In this document: piece by piece, positions 18,201 to 25,199 of the stretch | Position numbering within the stretch: position 1 is the stretch's first letter | How the letters are laid out: the number at the start of each line of letters is the position of its first letter | Source: Verrucomicrobia bacterium UBA3761 | Lineage (GTDB): Bacteria > Verrucomicrobiota > Kiritimatiellia > RFP12 > UBA1067 | Assembly: GCA_002371135.1 (NCBI GenBank) | Contig: DFGB01000060.1 | Coordinates: 1 to 29,831 of the forward strand | Length of the DNA stretch: 29,831 nucleotides | Direction of reading: 5' to 3' | Program-made: the position numbers and the translations under genes | Notes under the pieces: generated by a model | The model's input: only the letters and a program-made list of their open reading frames with translations | Told to the model about the DNA's origin: nothing | Database searches by the model: none

Positions 18201-21200
18201 TTGCGGATTTCGGCGGTGGCGAGGTTTTTGAAGATTGGCTCGATGCGGCCGTCGACGACGGCGACCTGCGCATCCGGATTGAACACTCGGGTGACTACGG
18301 AGAAACGCTGCTCGCCGTCGGTCCATTTGTGGTCGACGCGGATGTGCTCGTCGGAGAACGCGACGTAGTTCCAGCCCGCCTTGTCGCCGTCCTTCACGCC
18401 CTTGCCGCCGTAGCTGTCGACCGGGTATTTTATACCGTCGATGCCCGCGTCTCTCAACAGCTCTGACGCGAACTTTGGCGCATCTTGTGACGAGACGCCG
18501 TATTCCCTTTTGCCGAAATTTTCAAGGTTTATATAAATATCTTTTCCAGTCAAGCCAGATTTCACAAACGGAGCCGAATTTATCGTTGGGTCGTAGTTTG
18601 CAATTTCCTTGGCTATCCATTCAATTTGCTTGCTCGTCACCGGCTCGTACCACTTCAGCAAATGGCTCTCGTCGCCCTCCGCCCGGTTCGTGAAGAACGT
18701 CTGCTCGTAGAGGTTTGAATGTGATGCAACAACCTCGTAGTCTCCATTTTCAAGGCTTTCGATGTCCTTTTGATCCCATCCGTTTTCTTTTGCTTCTTTC
18801 AATGCAGATTCTATTGGGTTGCGCGATGAGAAATTGTTCCTTATGAGGCCGGCAATCTTATCATTCCACGGCTTGACAACGTTCCCGTGCCGCCTGATTT
18901 CAAGACCAGATGGCATTGCGTATTTTTCCGCGACGCCGCGCACGGTGGAGCCGTACAGCCCCCAGCCGTAGACCTGCGAGCCCTCGCCGGTGCCGATATG
19001 CTTGACGCTCGGCCCGTCGTCCACTCCGCCCTGGCGCGAGCGGTTCGCGTAGTCCGCCGCGCTGCCGGTGTAGACGGGCGCGACGGAGAAACGCTCGGCG
19101 CCGGGCGACGTGTCAAGGTCGAGGCGCGACGCTCTGCGCATCCCGGCGAACGACTCGCGAACGTCTGCCGCACCCCCTTGACGGGGAGCGGCGGAGTATG
19201 GTATAATCTGTGGCGTCGATTGCCAGAGCGTGAAATCGCCAGGCGTCGATACATGGTCGCTGGACGCTTGGGGTCTTAATAGAGAATCTGTCTCTTCCTC
19301 AAGATTAAGTCCAGCGATTTTGTTTGCATCGAGGTAGCGCAGTTTCTTCCGCCATGACGTGTAGGCGGCTTCGTTCTTTGGGGAGCGGGAGTATGCGCTG
19401 GCGATGAATCCCTCGCCGTGCCTAGAGGGTTCGAGCCAAATCATCACCGGCTTTAGTTGCGTATTGCCTTTTTCGTAAGGGGCGAGGGCGTCGGTGAGAA
19501 TGACGTGTGCGCCGCTGCCGTCGACGTCGAGGAACACGGCTGCGGGCGCATCGGAGAGTGTGGGCAGACTTGCGATTTGCTCTTGCGTGAGGAAGTGCTT
19601 GTTTGCCATCTTCCTGATGCGTTCGGCTGTCGTGAAGATGCCGTCCATGCGAACGCCGAGGAAAGAGAGGATGGGGAATCCCTGTGCGAAGCGGACAGGC
19701 GTGCCGCCGGATTTTGAGTAGAAGCCGTCTTTGTTGCGGCTGAACGCATCGCTGACTTCTTGAGTGAGGTTGGGATTGATGGAAACGACGGAGAAACGCT
19801 CGGCGCCGGGTGACGTGTTCACTTGGTCGGCGGCGGGCCCGCGCCATTCCCCCGTGGCGATCCATGCGGCGACAGCGCGGGCGATAGCCGCCTCGCGCTC
19901 CGCCGTGAGTTTGTCGGAGAAATACACGTGCTCGGTCAATTCCACGTCGCGGTCGGCCTTGAACGGCTTGTCGCTCGTTTTCACGACAATGGACGTCTTC
20001 ACGGCCGCCGTGTTGCCGTGTTCTCGGTATTGCGCAGCCGTTGCGCGATGGTTGGCTATTCGCAGCGAGAGGGTTTTCCCATCTTCGTGCGCGATGTCGA
20101 AGTATTGCGTCTTGTCGGGGTTTGTCTCCGTCGAGCCAAGCGCGTGGACGAGCCCGGTCAAAAATTCCGCTGGACTTTTCACCCCGTCTTTTGATACAAT
20201 ATCCGCGAATTTCGTCACCGGACCGGCGCTTTCTAGCGTCAAGGGGATTGAAGTTGCACCACCGCTAAACTGCACCGGCGGAGTCTGGTCCGATTCCGAT
20301 AGCGGCCCTTGGGCGGTGGTTCCTTTTTGCCTCGCGATGGAGAACCTGACGATTTGCTCGTTCTCCGGCACGTCCTCGGTCTCCCACGGCGGGACGGCCG
20401 CGCCGCGCTCTCCGGCGAACGACGCGCGCATGTCGTCCTCCGCGCCGTCGAATGCGCCCGTGTTGTCCGTCGCGCTCTTCGCCTGGGCGGAATTGCGAAC
20501 GTAGAACACCGTGCCCGGCTCTTGCGCTTCGGCATCGTCTGTCCAGGAGTCCTTGACGTTTTTGAAAACGACGCCGCCATGCTTCTTCGCTTCTTCGCTC
20601 GCAACGACGGCGCGCGTTGTTTTTCCGTATGGCGTGTCGAGTTCGTCCCACTTGCGGCCCTTGCAGTCTACGACCAGCGGATTCTTGATGTCGAGAAAAC
20701 ATTCCAGCACCCGTTCGCCGTTCGCGTAGCCGTCCGCGTTCATGTAGTCGTCGGTGAAGAACGCACCCCCTTCGAATGCGTTGAACTCCGCGTTCGTCCC
20801 GTGGTACACTACCATCGGCTCGCCGTTCTCGTCCACGACGCAAGAAGCCCCCTTGACAGATTCAAGGATTTTTGATATCCTATCATTGTCGCTCGCGTCG
20901 AGGGGCTGTCCTTTTGCGATGGCTTCATGTATTCCGCGGGCGGCGATTTTTTCAACGCTGACGCTTTCCACGCTGTAGAAGTTCTGCGCGTTTCGGTCAG
21001 GATAGCGCTTGCTCGTTATCTTCGCCAAATATGATTGGTCGTTGAATGTGAACACCGCGCCGTATTTCATGTATGCGTCGATGTCTCGCGAACCGTTGCG
21101 CGGTTTTTCTTCGAACATGAAGCGCGAGCGCGAAACCAATCGTTCGATATTGGCGAGAGCTGCCCAATGCGCAGGCTTGTCTGACGATTCCTTTTCCGCT

Positions 21201-24200
21201 TCTTTGCTGTAAGCCTTCGCGGACTGCGAAACGAAACGCAACACCGAACCATCGTCTGTCGTCAATTCTGCGTTCCGGGCCATCAGTTCTTTGAATGCGG
21301 CTTTTGCTTCTGCGATTCCGGCCGGCGCGATTTCGGCCGCCGCCTCCCAGTCGCCGAACCACGCCTTGAACGCGGGGGTGCGCACGAGCACCCACTGCCG
21401 TTCGTCGAGAAGCGTCGGGCGGACGTTCGGCGCCTTCATCCAGCCGCGCTTCTTGGTGCCGTCCGCGTTCGTGTAGCGCGCGACCACCGCGTCGTAGTCG
21501 CGCCGCAGCGCATCCGCCGCGAACGACGCGCGTATGTCGCCCTCGCCGCCGTCGAACGCGCCCGTGTTGTCCGTCGCCGACTTGATTTGCGTCGGCTCGA
21601 AGGCGACGGCGACAAAGGACCCGTCCGCACCCCGGACGAGAACTGCGTCCGCCTTCAAGACGTCGGCACGGTCCATTATTTCGTCCATGTTGTCGTCAAG
21701 GTATGCCGTGGCACTGTCGTTGGCTTCAAAATCGGCATTCCCTTCGCCAAGCCAGCGTCCAATGGGATAACCTGCCGCTTCTGCTTCCTCGCGCTCCGTT
21801 TCAATATCGTAATCGAGTTCGCGCAGTTCATCACGCACATCAACCACATATGGATTGCGCGTATTGATGAAAAATGCAGCAGGAGACCCGACCCCGTAGT
21901 TTTCGGCGACTTCCTTGTTGGCAAAGAAGAACCCCTGTCTGTTTTTCAGATAGGTTCCTTGAGACGCCGTGTTCGACTTGCCGAACACGGCATTTCCCGG
22001 CGCCTCCGCGAGCGGATTCCATCTGCTTCCATGATACACCACCAGCGGCTCGCCGTTTTCGTCGACGGCGCGAGAAGCCCCCTTGACGGCGAAGAGATTT
22101 TTTGCTAAACTTTTCAGCGAACCGAGAGGTCGGGCCACCTTCGCCCCGTCAGGGGAAAGACCCGTATCGTCAAGCCTCTCGGCTTCTTTCTTTATTTCGT
22201 CCAGCAGCCCGACTTCGTGCAGATAGAAATTGTTGTCGCCGTTTGAGTGGCGACGCACTACCACGAATGCGACATGTGCCGTTCCGCCAATGGAAATTGG
22301 CGCCGCAATCACGGCAGAGTTGTATCCGCGCTCCTTCCAATTTTGCTCGTTCGACACGACACGGCCATTCGCTATTATCTCCGGCAGGTAGTTGAACGCG
22401 GCAATCTTCGTCCGTCCGACTCCCTTGAAGATGCTGTCGTGAATGCCGCTTCGCGTAATATTGACCTTTCCTATATCGGCATTCTCCGCCGACGAAACAC
22501 CACGATTCTTGAAGAACTCGACAACGGCATCTTCAAGGTCGCTCCTTGCCACGTTCTCGTATTCGTGCCCCGTCGCGCTTGCGACCGGCTCGCCCTCAAG
22601 CCATTTCTGAAGTTCCGCCGCCTCCCAGTCGCCGAACCACTCCTTGAACGCGGGCGTGCGCACGAGCACCCACTGCCGCTCGTTCAGTTTCGTGGGCTGG
22701 CCGTTCGGCGCCTTCATCCAGCCGCGCTTCTTGGTGCCGTCCGCGTTCGTGTAGCGCGCGACAACTTCGTCGTAGTCGCGCCGCAGCGCGGCGGCTGAAA
22801 CGGAGAAGCGTCCTTCAGCCTCCGCCTCTTCGCGGGCGATAGAGTCCGCGATGTTGCGCATGAGCGCCTCGCGCGAAATCGGCGGCTCGCCGAAGAGGTC
22901 CACGCCCGATGGGTCGATCTTGTCGACCTGCTCGAAGTAGCGCGTGAAGAAGTCGACGACGTGCTTCTGCGCCCGCACGCGCCCGGCCTCCGTCTCCGCG
23001 TCTTCCGAATCGAAAGAACGCAACTTGCGCGAATCTGCAAGTAGCTGGCCCAGCTGCTTGGCCGCGTCCGACGGCTCTTCGAACAGATCCCCTTGCGAGA
23101 TGTATCGCTCCCACGAGACGCCGTGCGCACGGTTGCCGTCCGCGTCGAGCTTGTACCAGTATTTGCGCGACTTGCCGGCCTTGACGCGGGCGGTCTTGTC
23201 CTGGCGCAGCCACTCGGCGTATTTCGGCATTATCTCGGCGAGTGCGCCGCGCAGGTCGTAGGCGGAGAAGTCCGCCGAAAGGAGTTTCGCGCCTGGATGC
23301 ATGAGACGCGGCGCCATGCGCGTAAGCGCGCGCAATTCGTTTTCGACGTCGAGATCGTCGCGGCGCGACAAAAGCGAACCGGCGCTGCCGAGGATGTTCA
23401 CGACAATCGCGTTCGCAAGGCGCTTCTGCCCCGCGTCCGTCAAGAGTTTCGTCGACGGGTCTATCATCCCCTGCGCCCCCGATTCGCGCGCGAACGCGTT
23501 GATCGCCTCGCGCGAAGAGTCGGTGTCTATGCGACCGTCCGGCGTGAACGCGAAATCAGGCGCGATGTTCAGCTTCTCGATGAGGTCGGAGTCGTTCTTC
23601 GCCTGCTCTTCGACGTTCATCCCCCGGTTGATGGATTCGTTCGTCTGGCGCACTACGTCGTATATCGTCGCATCCCCGTCCTTCGATTCGATGCTCCTCA
23701 AGACGAAATGGACAATCGGGTTTTCGACGCCCTCGCGCACCGTGATGCCGCGCCGCCGCGCTTCTTCCAGCATGTATGCGCGGACCGCTTCCGCGTTGCC
23801 GTTCTCGTATGCCTGCGAAATTCCGGAAACGCGCGTATTGCCGATGAAGACGTCGCCGTTCGGCAGCGCCCATGTGAAACCGTTGTTCGCGCGCGGCTGC
23901 ACCGTCCCCACTTGCAGCGGATCGGGCCCGGACGCGATTTCCAATACTTTCTCTTTGCCCTCGTTCGTCTCGCCGCGATTTTGCAGGCGCGGGTCCGTCA
24001 AGTTGCCTTTGTAGGACGTGTGCAAGTCCGCCGCGTCGCTGACGACGAGCTCGCCTACGAGCGACACGCCATTGCCCGCGCTTATTCTGTAGAAGCGCTG
24101 GTCCGGCACGTTCGGACTCGCCGGATTTTCAAGCGTCGCTTCCGGCGCGGGTTTTGCTTCCGGCCGTGTCGCGGCCGGCGCTTCCGCCGTAACGCGCGGC

Positions 24201-24211
24201 GGATTGACCAC
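12266..24211 (-). CDS. 3981-codon giant polyvalent protein
   Basis: Modules in order, with approximate residues: DdrB/ParB-like domain 50-275 ('LPNGDVFIGNTRVSG', 'LLTDAGQKRLANAI'); 'ERQWVLVRTPAFKEWFGDW' linker 475-530; polyvalent-associated domain 580-690; ADP-ribosyltransferase (ART-PolyVal-like) 712-895 ('EPLVVYHGS', 'IKSATDNTGAFD'); second linker and accessory domain 898-1118; second ART 1122-1265; domain with 'LSLRIANHRATAAQY' 1314-1460; MuF_C-like 1474-1665; ART-like 1712-1967 ('GTGEGSQVYGWGLYG'); LPD3-like 1970-2127; MuF_C-like 2170-2355; ART-like 2400-2624 ('TVYRAVP', 'EWVSPSKTYAENHG'); accessory 2637-2805; helical tail 2840-3981 with a charged coiled coil near 3030-3065 and hydrophobic stretches near 3655-3690 and 3845-3910. 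Such proteins in phages are thought to be delivered with the genome to modify host targets. The first residue is a GTG inside a run continuing from the upstream ORF, so the true N-terminus is doubtful. Confidence 0.85.
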   Translation of the reverse strand: MVNPPRVTAEAPAATRPEAKPAPEATLENPASPNVPDQRFYRISAGNGVSLVGELVVSDAADLHTSYKGNLTDPRLQNRGETNEGKEKVLEIASGPDPLQVGTVQPRANNGFTWALPNGDVFIGNTRVSGISQAYENGNAEAVRAYMLEEARRRGITVREGVENPIVHFVLRSIESKDGDATIYDVVRQTNESINRGMNVEEQAKNDSDLIEKLNIAPDFAFTPDGRIDTDSSREAINAFARESGAQGMIDPSTKLLTDAGQKRLANAIVVNILGSAGSLLSRRDDLDVENELRALTRMAPRLMHPGAKLLSADFSAYDLRGALAEIMPKYAEWLRQDKTARVKAGKSRKYWYKLDADGNRAHGVSWERYISQGDLFEEPSDAAKQLGQLLADSRKLRSFDSEDAETEAGRVRAQKHVVDFFTRYFEQVDKIDPSGVDLFGEPPISREALMRNIADSIAREEAEAEGRFSVSAAALRRDYDEVVARYTNADGTKKRGWMKAPNGQPTKLNERQWVLVRTPAFKEWFGDWEAAELQKWLEGEPVASATGHEYENVARSDLEDAVVEFFKNRGVSSAENADIGKVNITRSGIHDSIFKGVGRTKIAAFNYLPEIIANGRVVSNEQNWKERGYNSAVIAAPISIGGTAHVAFVVVRRHSNGDNNFYLHEVGLLDEIKKEAERLDDTGLSPDGAKVARPLGSLKSLAKNLFAVKGASRAVDENGEPLVVYHGSRWNPLAEAPGNAVFGKSNTASQGTYLKNRQGFFFANKEVAENYGVGSPAAFFINTRNPYVVDVRDELRELDYDIETEREEAEAAGYPIGRWLGEGNADFEANDSATAYLDDNMDEIMDRADVLKADAVLVRGADGSFVAVAFEPTQIKSATDNTGAFDGGEGDIRASFAADALRRDYDAVVARYTNADGTKKRGWMKAPNVRPTLLDERQWVLVRTPAFKAWFGDWEAAAEIAPAGIAEAKAAFKELMARNAELTTDDGSVLRFVSQSAKAYSKEAEKESSDKPAHWAALANIERLVSRSRFMFEEKPRNGSRDIDAYMKYGAVFTFNDQSYLAKITSKRYPDRNAQNFYSVESVSVEKIAARGIHEAIAKGQPLDASDNDRISKILESVKGASCVVDENGEPMVVYHGTNAEFNAFEGGAFFTDDYMNADGYANGERVLECFLDIKNPLVVDCKGRKWDELDTPYGKTTRAVVASEEAKKHGGVVFKNVKDSWTDDAEAQEPGTVFYVRNSAQAKSATDNTGAFDGAEDDMRASFAGERGAAVPPWETEDVPENEQIVRFSIARQKGTTAQGPLSESDQTPPVQFSGGATSIPLTLESAGPVTKFADIVSKDGVKSPAEFLTGLVHALGSTETNPDKTQYFDIAHEDGKTLSLRIANHRATAAQYREHGNTAAVKTSIVVKTSDKPFKADRDVELTEHVYFSDKLTAEREAAIARAVAAWIATGEWRGPAADQVNTSPGAERFSVVSINPNLTQEVSDAFSRNKDGFYSKSGGTPVRFAQGFPILSFLGVRMDGIFTTAERIRKMANKHFLTQEQIASLPTLSDAPAAVFLDVDGSGAHVILTDALAPYEKGNTQLKPVMIWLEPSRHGEGFIASAYSRSPKNEAAYTSWRKKLRYLDANKIAGLNLEEETDSLLRPQASSDHVSTPGDFTLWQSTPQIIPYSAAPRQGGAADVRESFAGMRRASRLDLDTSPGAERFSVAPVYTGSAADYANRSRQGGVDDGPSVKHIGTGEGSQVYGWGLYGSTVRGVAEKYAMPSGLEIRRHGNVVKPWNDKIAGLIRNNFSSRNPIESALKEAKENGWDQKDIESLENGDYEVVASHSNLYEQTFFTNRAEGDESHLLKWYEPVTSKQIEWIAKEIANYDPTINSAPFVKSGLTGKDIYINLENFGKREYGVSSQDAPKFASELLRDAGIDGIKYPVDSYGGKGVKDGDKAGWNYVAFSDEHIRVDHKWTDGEQRFSVVTRVFNPDAQVAVVDGRIEPIFKNLATAEIRNYIRDRYMGREVTIDSDGTLAVFTNKGLEAAMKKRGKHRRVLHALDALVKNAHYTRFEPNDGQEKHAHLIGQFVYTAAIRLADGVYGVELKLDIPENDPDKTRFKGQTLKTKIADAVLSASRASNGVELASDYETSAAETIRLGDIVSTPQIIPQSAAARQGGVSPERFSIRINPNLRSDIDAALVKRTKENPDVKQDKRHKEILFSEDIPFFAAIGLPNLRVVTEVANVRKLNEKHHLDPAAIAELPMRYNAPVAVFRDGDASFVVLTDAMGETDSGIVKPVMARFDLEERKSGEAIFLVSAYAREPHLEQEYIRLANTPGCPVFIDGNKVAALNLEEGTTSTLRTLASRDNVVTPEGMTQQIIPYSPAARQGGVREGRSSSGQPERPYVTVTPEEDAAYMDAVKRGDIEAAQRLLKAAWERNGYTDRREHLDAHGAPSASVETEDFKNLDALREAVNEDGYDANLWAIAHGISAQPEDYWSDRGPRLYGYNDTAGNEAHAEIARAIRAIQSGAKPLVTVYRAVPKDVKAAQLQSGGEWVSPSKTYAENHGKSRFGEGNYKIIREDVKPEHLWWDANDAREWGYDDGRQYVYANAPGGSKLATVTYDDAGNVIPLSQRFNPQREDIRFSVASTTSGERFVLLDRQINDDWSDKNAVRKNLSALVGSGAISLADSARIEIGKELPKEYTRSNNAEQLYRNKRLRKLRGKLARHFDELITVSSDRSPDSARDKEREDGVYYYRNINFGVKGHEVARGYSAKLLSYTRKGVEYIYDIVDIKDNSSLSSALNAGSHGGYQILSTNNGEEFGAHSTISAASRQGGSGATPPSIAPRASFAKRPFAFDGQPLKDPKNLYQQMNRLDDVSLYAAALACKMAVSGAKSVKESTVVEKLHDIYPDRKREDLARMAFGIKNRAEAYAKRIKEDLNRGVTESAIVKHIPDDAREAFAGEIRDEALRGRNLGAFGQRVSQEIRNRQAKVFADAVKVQTGMEASLFESFFGFDLASTIEGLANNPYLKRMELKDEERRKKRMEQKAAQKKDAAAQEEAGAGEAEEDAKPELPPLSLEDPHALAMKLVDMCREYWNAKHGFRKEYNPFSHAVALQFLRKTLSNIYSKLADDLVYSRMRETVRNHIAKLENCPTARGIEGEATFLGQLINAKRIRQTAQELCEQLSTFLKTKFEASGQFDPAVEELKRRVPAVLQRMARYARHAIWLTPEAAMLESAELQKEIAAATQEFDEFDADSADSRIINENTLKLNVLREFGALKYKPIAQIEEAIAWWENAQDEGAEKIFNAWNEREKRTERIANILAAAFRNPSVKARFAKEGHSLIDVVNDYLQGHMGFINLLRDLMRFAPAAERAAAGEYLRQIELEIQKAGTRAETAKRNAAQELVRAAEDIYGKPFAAVLRDMVKVDERFMPFMGQVDNGKTVAPTKGRAMQLLASLLQLGRRVTVRDLETGEDVDTWIGGYWDNIVANGREGQAEKIAALLTVEDMNMLAWMRGWYERNRQSLGDISQRIFGVGVYAETGNYMPVKMLVDPQGLEKATSVGWSVFPKSLTPRVRNLRDFDTSADVFQMFLARMHEAEQWKAHAELGLELRGIFGRSELQKALRASHGDKARRLLLGFITDILAGHGAAETGADGVRAFTDTVRGWAAVGALGGNLGVMLKQTTSIPAFAFEIGLKKTASYIASAFSPAGLEAMGEIWRSQERVNRWHGGYSEEIANALRDKNPGPLKKALLATMVTNRLGDVVPALVVGQGIYRDYLAQGYSKEDAMAATWILVERTQQSSRIENRAGFQRRHPLGNTIYQFLTTQQQYLQYEIIALREAINEPRNSAKWTRFATATVLNHFILSSAYFWMGQLYRALLGQPPPKEQLQDWVIAMLLGPYGALYGLGITSSDAIGEWVKGYKFGKGQSIPSLSFVGNIFVRDPHRIVSAMLDKRKSWSDVLDETGRWISDFNSLFRDARKVYRYRIKGEK
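15746..15774 (+). promoter_or_regulatory. Antisense promoter-like sequence 1
   Basis: TTGACG, 17 bp, TAGAAT with TGG before the -10 and CCCCC before the -35. It lies opposite the codons for the linker 'HSTISAASRQGG' between an accessory domain and the C-terminal tail of the giant protein. Confidence 0.4.
16349..16984 (-). repeat. 636-bp duplication, copy 1 (ART module)
   Basis: Near-identical over its full length, without indels, to 25900-26535 in the 1072-codon ORF. It encodes the ART-like module with 'TVYRAVPKDVKAAQLQSGG'. The few protein differences I see inside the module are Val/Lys, Lys/Arg and Lys/Arg. Flanking sequence diverges abruptly at both edges. Confidence 0.9.
17084..17113 (+). 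promoter_or_regulatory. Antisense promoter-like sequence 2
   Basis: TTGACG, 18 bp, TATAAT with TGG before the -10 and a C run before the -35. It is opposite the linker 'TQQIIPYSPAARQGG' after a MuF_C-like module. A short palindrome (GTCATCCC/GGGGTGAC, 17121-17140) covers the predicted start region. Confidence 0.45.
17720..17749 (+). promoter_or_regulatory. Antisense promoter-like sequence 3
   Basis: TTGACG, 18 bp, TATAAT with TGG before the -10 and CCCCC before the -35. It is opposite the linker 'STPQIIPQSAAARQGG' between an LPD3-like and a MuF_C-like module. Confidence 0.45.
19178..19207 (+). promoter_or_regulatory. Antisense promoter-like sequence 4
   Basis: TTGACG, 18 bp, TATAAT with TGG before the -10 and CCCCC before the -35. 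It is opposite the linker 'STPQIIPYSAAPRQGG' after the first MuF_C-like module. Confidence 0.45.
20171..20200 (+). promoter_or_regulatory. Antisense promoter-like sequence 5 (weaker)
   Basis: TGGACT, 18 bp, TACAAT with TGA before the -10. It is opposite 'FADIVSKDGVKSPA' at the start of the 'LSLRIANHRATA' domain. The -35 is one base from TTGACT. Confidence 0.25.
20447..20847 (-). repeat. 401-bp duplication, copy 1 (ART-PolyVal module)
   Basis: Near-identical without indels to 27832-28232. It encodes 'EPMVVYHGTNAEFNAFEGG' through 'SATDNTGAFD'. The C-terminal boundary diverges immediately after 'GAFD' in both copies. Confidence 0.9.
20853..20881 (+). promoter_or_regulatory. Antisense promoter-like sequence 6
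   Basis: TTGACA, 17 bp, TATCCT with TGA before the -10 and CCCC before the -35. It is opposite 'RISKILESVKGASCV', just upstream of the second ART module of the giant protein. Confidence 0.35.
21343..21511 (-). repeat. 169-bp duplication, copy 1
   Basis: Similar over 169 bp to 22621-22789 at an in-frame offset of 1278 bp. It encodes 'ERQWVLVRTPAFKAWFGDW' and the preceding 'RYTNADGTKKRGWMKAPN', a joint that precedes two different accessory domains. Confidence 0.8.
22083..22111 (+). promoter_or_regulatory. Antisense promoter-like sequence 7
   Basis: TTGACG, 17 bp, TAAACT with TGC before the -10 and CCCC before the -35. It is opposite 'SLAKNLFAVKGASRAV', just upstream of the first ART module of the giant protein. 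Confidence 0.35.
22621..22789 (-). repeat. 169-bp duplication, copy 2
   Basis: Partner of 21343-21511. It encodes 'ERQWVLVRTPAFKEWFGDW' with its upstream segment. Confidence 0.8.
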
Positions 24212-25199
24212 CCGCGGCCGTGCCCTTGACGCGCGCGTCGGCGAGATCGTTCAGGCGACCGGCCAAGGCGAGCTCGCTCATCTTGCGCTCGTCGCGCACT
24301 TCGCTTGCGCGATGGGTGGCGACCCATTCAGGATCCTCGCAGAGGAACATCCCCTCTTCGACGAGTTGCGCCTTGATCGCGGACATATCGGTTTTGTCGA
24401 CTATGCCGAAAACGTCCGCGTTCACGCCGAGGCGCGCGGGCGCGAAGGGCCCGGCGAGCTTGTTCCTGAGCCATACGAGCTCCGACATCGGCAGCGAGAG
24501 ACGGCGCATAGAGCCATAGGCGGAAAGAGGCGTCTCGCCTTGCCGCGAAAGCTCGCTCGACGCGGCGATGGCGCCGGGAGTATCCTCGCCGCGCCCGGCG
24601 TCGTGGGCGACGCGCGTCCCGGCGATGAAGACTGCAGAAGTATCGCTGTCCGCGCCCACGCCTCCGCGCGCGAAGTTAATGTCGTCGTTCCCTTTATCGA
24701 AAGTCCCGATGTTGTTCGTGGCGGACTTGATCTGCGTCGGCTCGAAGGCGATGAAGCTCTTGCCGCCAAACTCGGTATCATCAAGGGCGATTCCATCAAA
24801 ACCTTGCGACTTCAATTCCTCGATGTATGTTTGCGCATCCCTGCCCTCCATTGATTGCCACAATTCGTCCAGAGTGGTTTCGTAAGGGTTTTCAATGCGC
24901 AAATATACCTCCATCGACTTTGATGCCGCCATTTCCCGCTTTAGGTTCTTTGTGTTGAACCAAAAGCCAAGGCGAGCGAGTTGACTGGCAACTTCATCCG
25001 TGGCATTTAGATCGGTATTGCTTCCGAGTCGCGCTCTGTCGAAAACCGTAAAGTCGTTGTCTGTCGCGTGCCAGACGACCAGCGGCTCGCCGTTGCCGTC
25101 GACGACCTTCGAGTTGGCGAACCACCGCTTGAACTGCTGCGAGTCGATTTGTGCACCTACCCCCTTTACAGGCGAGCCGAAATCTGCTATACTATGCAT
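24129..25199 (-). CDS. Middle polyvalent ORF (ART-PolyVal-like)
   Basis: About 356 codons from the ATG at 25199 (MHSIADFGSPVKGVG). Residues about 40-185 form an ART-PolyVal-like module: 'EPLVVWHATDNDFTVFD', 'SMEVYLRIENPYETT', 'SFIAFEPTQIKSATNNIGTF'. The rest, 'MRRLSLPMSELVWLRNKLAG' to 'LNDLADARVKGTA', resembles the segment that in intact polyvalent proteins leads into the next domain. The ORF then reads out of frame through low-complexity 'GTAAGGQSAARYGG' and stops, while the adjacent giant ORF opens in the +1 frame at the same place. The ATG overlaps the end of the 1072-codon ORF (GATGCATAG), so translational coupling is possible; a single protein broken by two indels is the main alternative. 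Confidence 0.7.
   Translation of the reverse strand: MHSIADFGSPVKGVGAQIDSQQFKRWFANSKVVDGNGEPLVVWHATDNDFTVFDRARLGSNTDLNATDEVASQLARLGFWFNTKNLKREMAASKSMEVYLRIENPYETTLDELWQSMEGRDAQTYIEELKSQGFDGIALDDTEFGGKSFIAFEPTQIKSATNNIGTFDKGNDDINFARGGVGADSDTSAVFIAGTRVAHDAGRGEDTPGAIAASSELSRQGETPLSAYGSMRRLSLPMSELVWLRNKLAGPFAPARLGVNADVFGIVDKTDMSAIKAQLVEEGMFLCEDPEWVATHRASEVRDERKMSELALAGRLNDLADARVKGTAAGGQSAARYGGSAGRDTAGSKTRAGSDA
25165..25193 (+). promoter_or_regulatory. Antisense promoter-like sequence 8
   Basis: TTTACA, 17 bp, TATACT with TGC before the -10 and CCCCC before the -35. It is opposite 'HSIADFGSPVKGVG' and overlaps the junction of the 1072-codon and 356-codon ORFs. Confidence 0.4.

Noticed and set aside
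12407..24229. Long plus-strand open frames opposite the giant gene (for example 12407-13315, 14912-16276, 23093-24229)
   Set aside because: They are GC-rich mirror frames of a well-supported minus-strand protein, with Arg/Gly-rich translations and no recognisable domains.
24225..24253. A further antisense promoter at CCCTTGACG
   Set aside because: No acceptable -10 at 16-19 bp; the TTGAC simply encodes a Val-Lys-Gly opposite.
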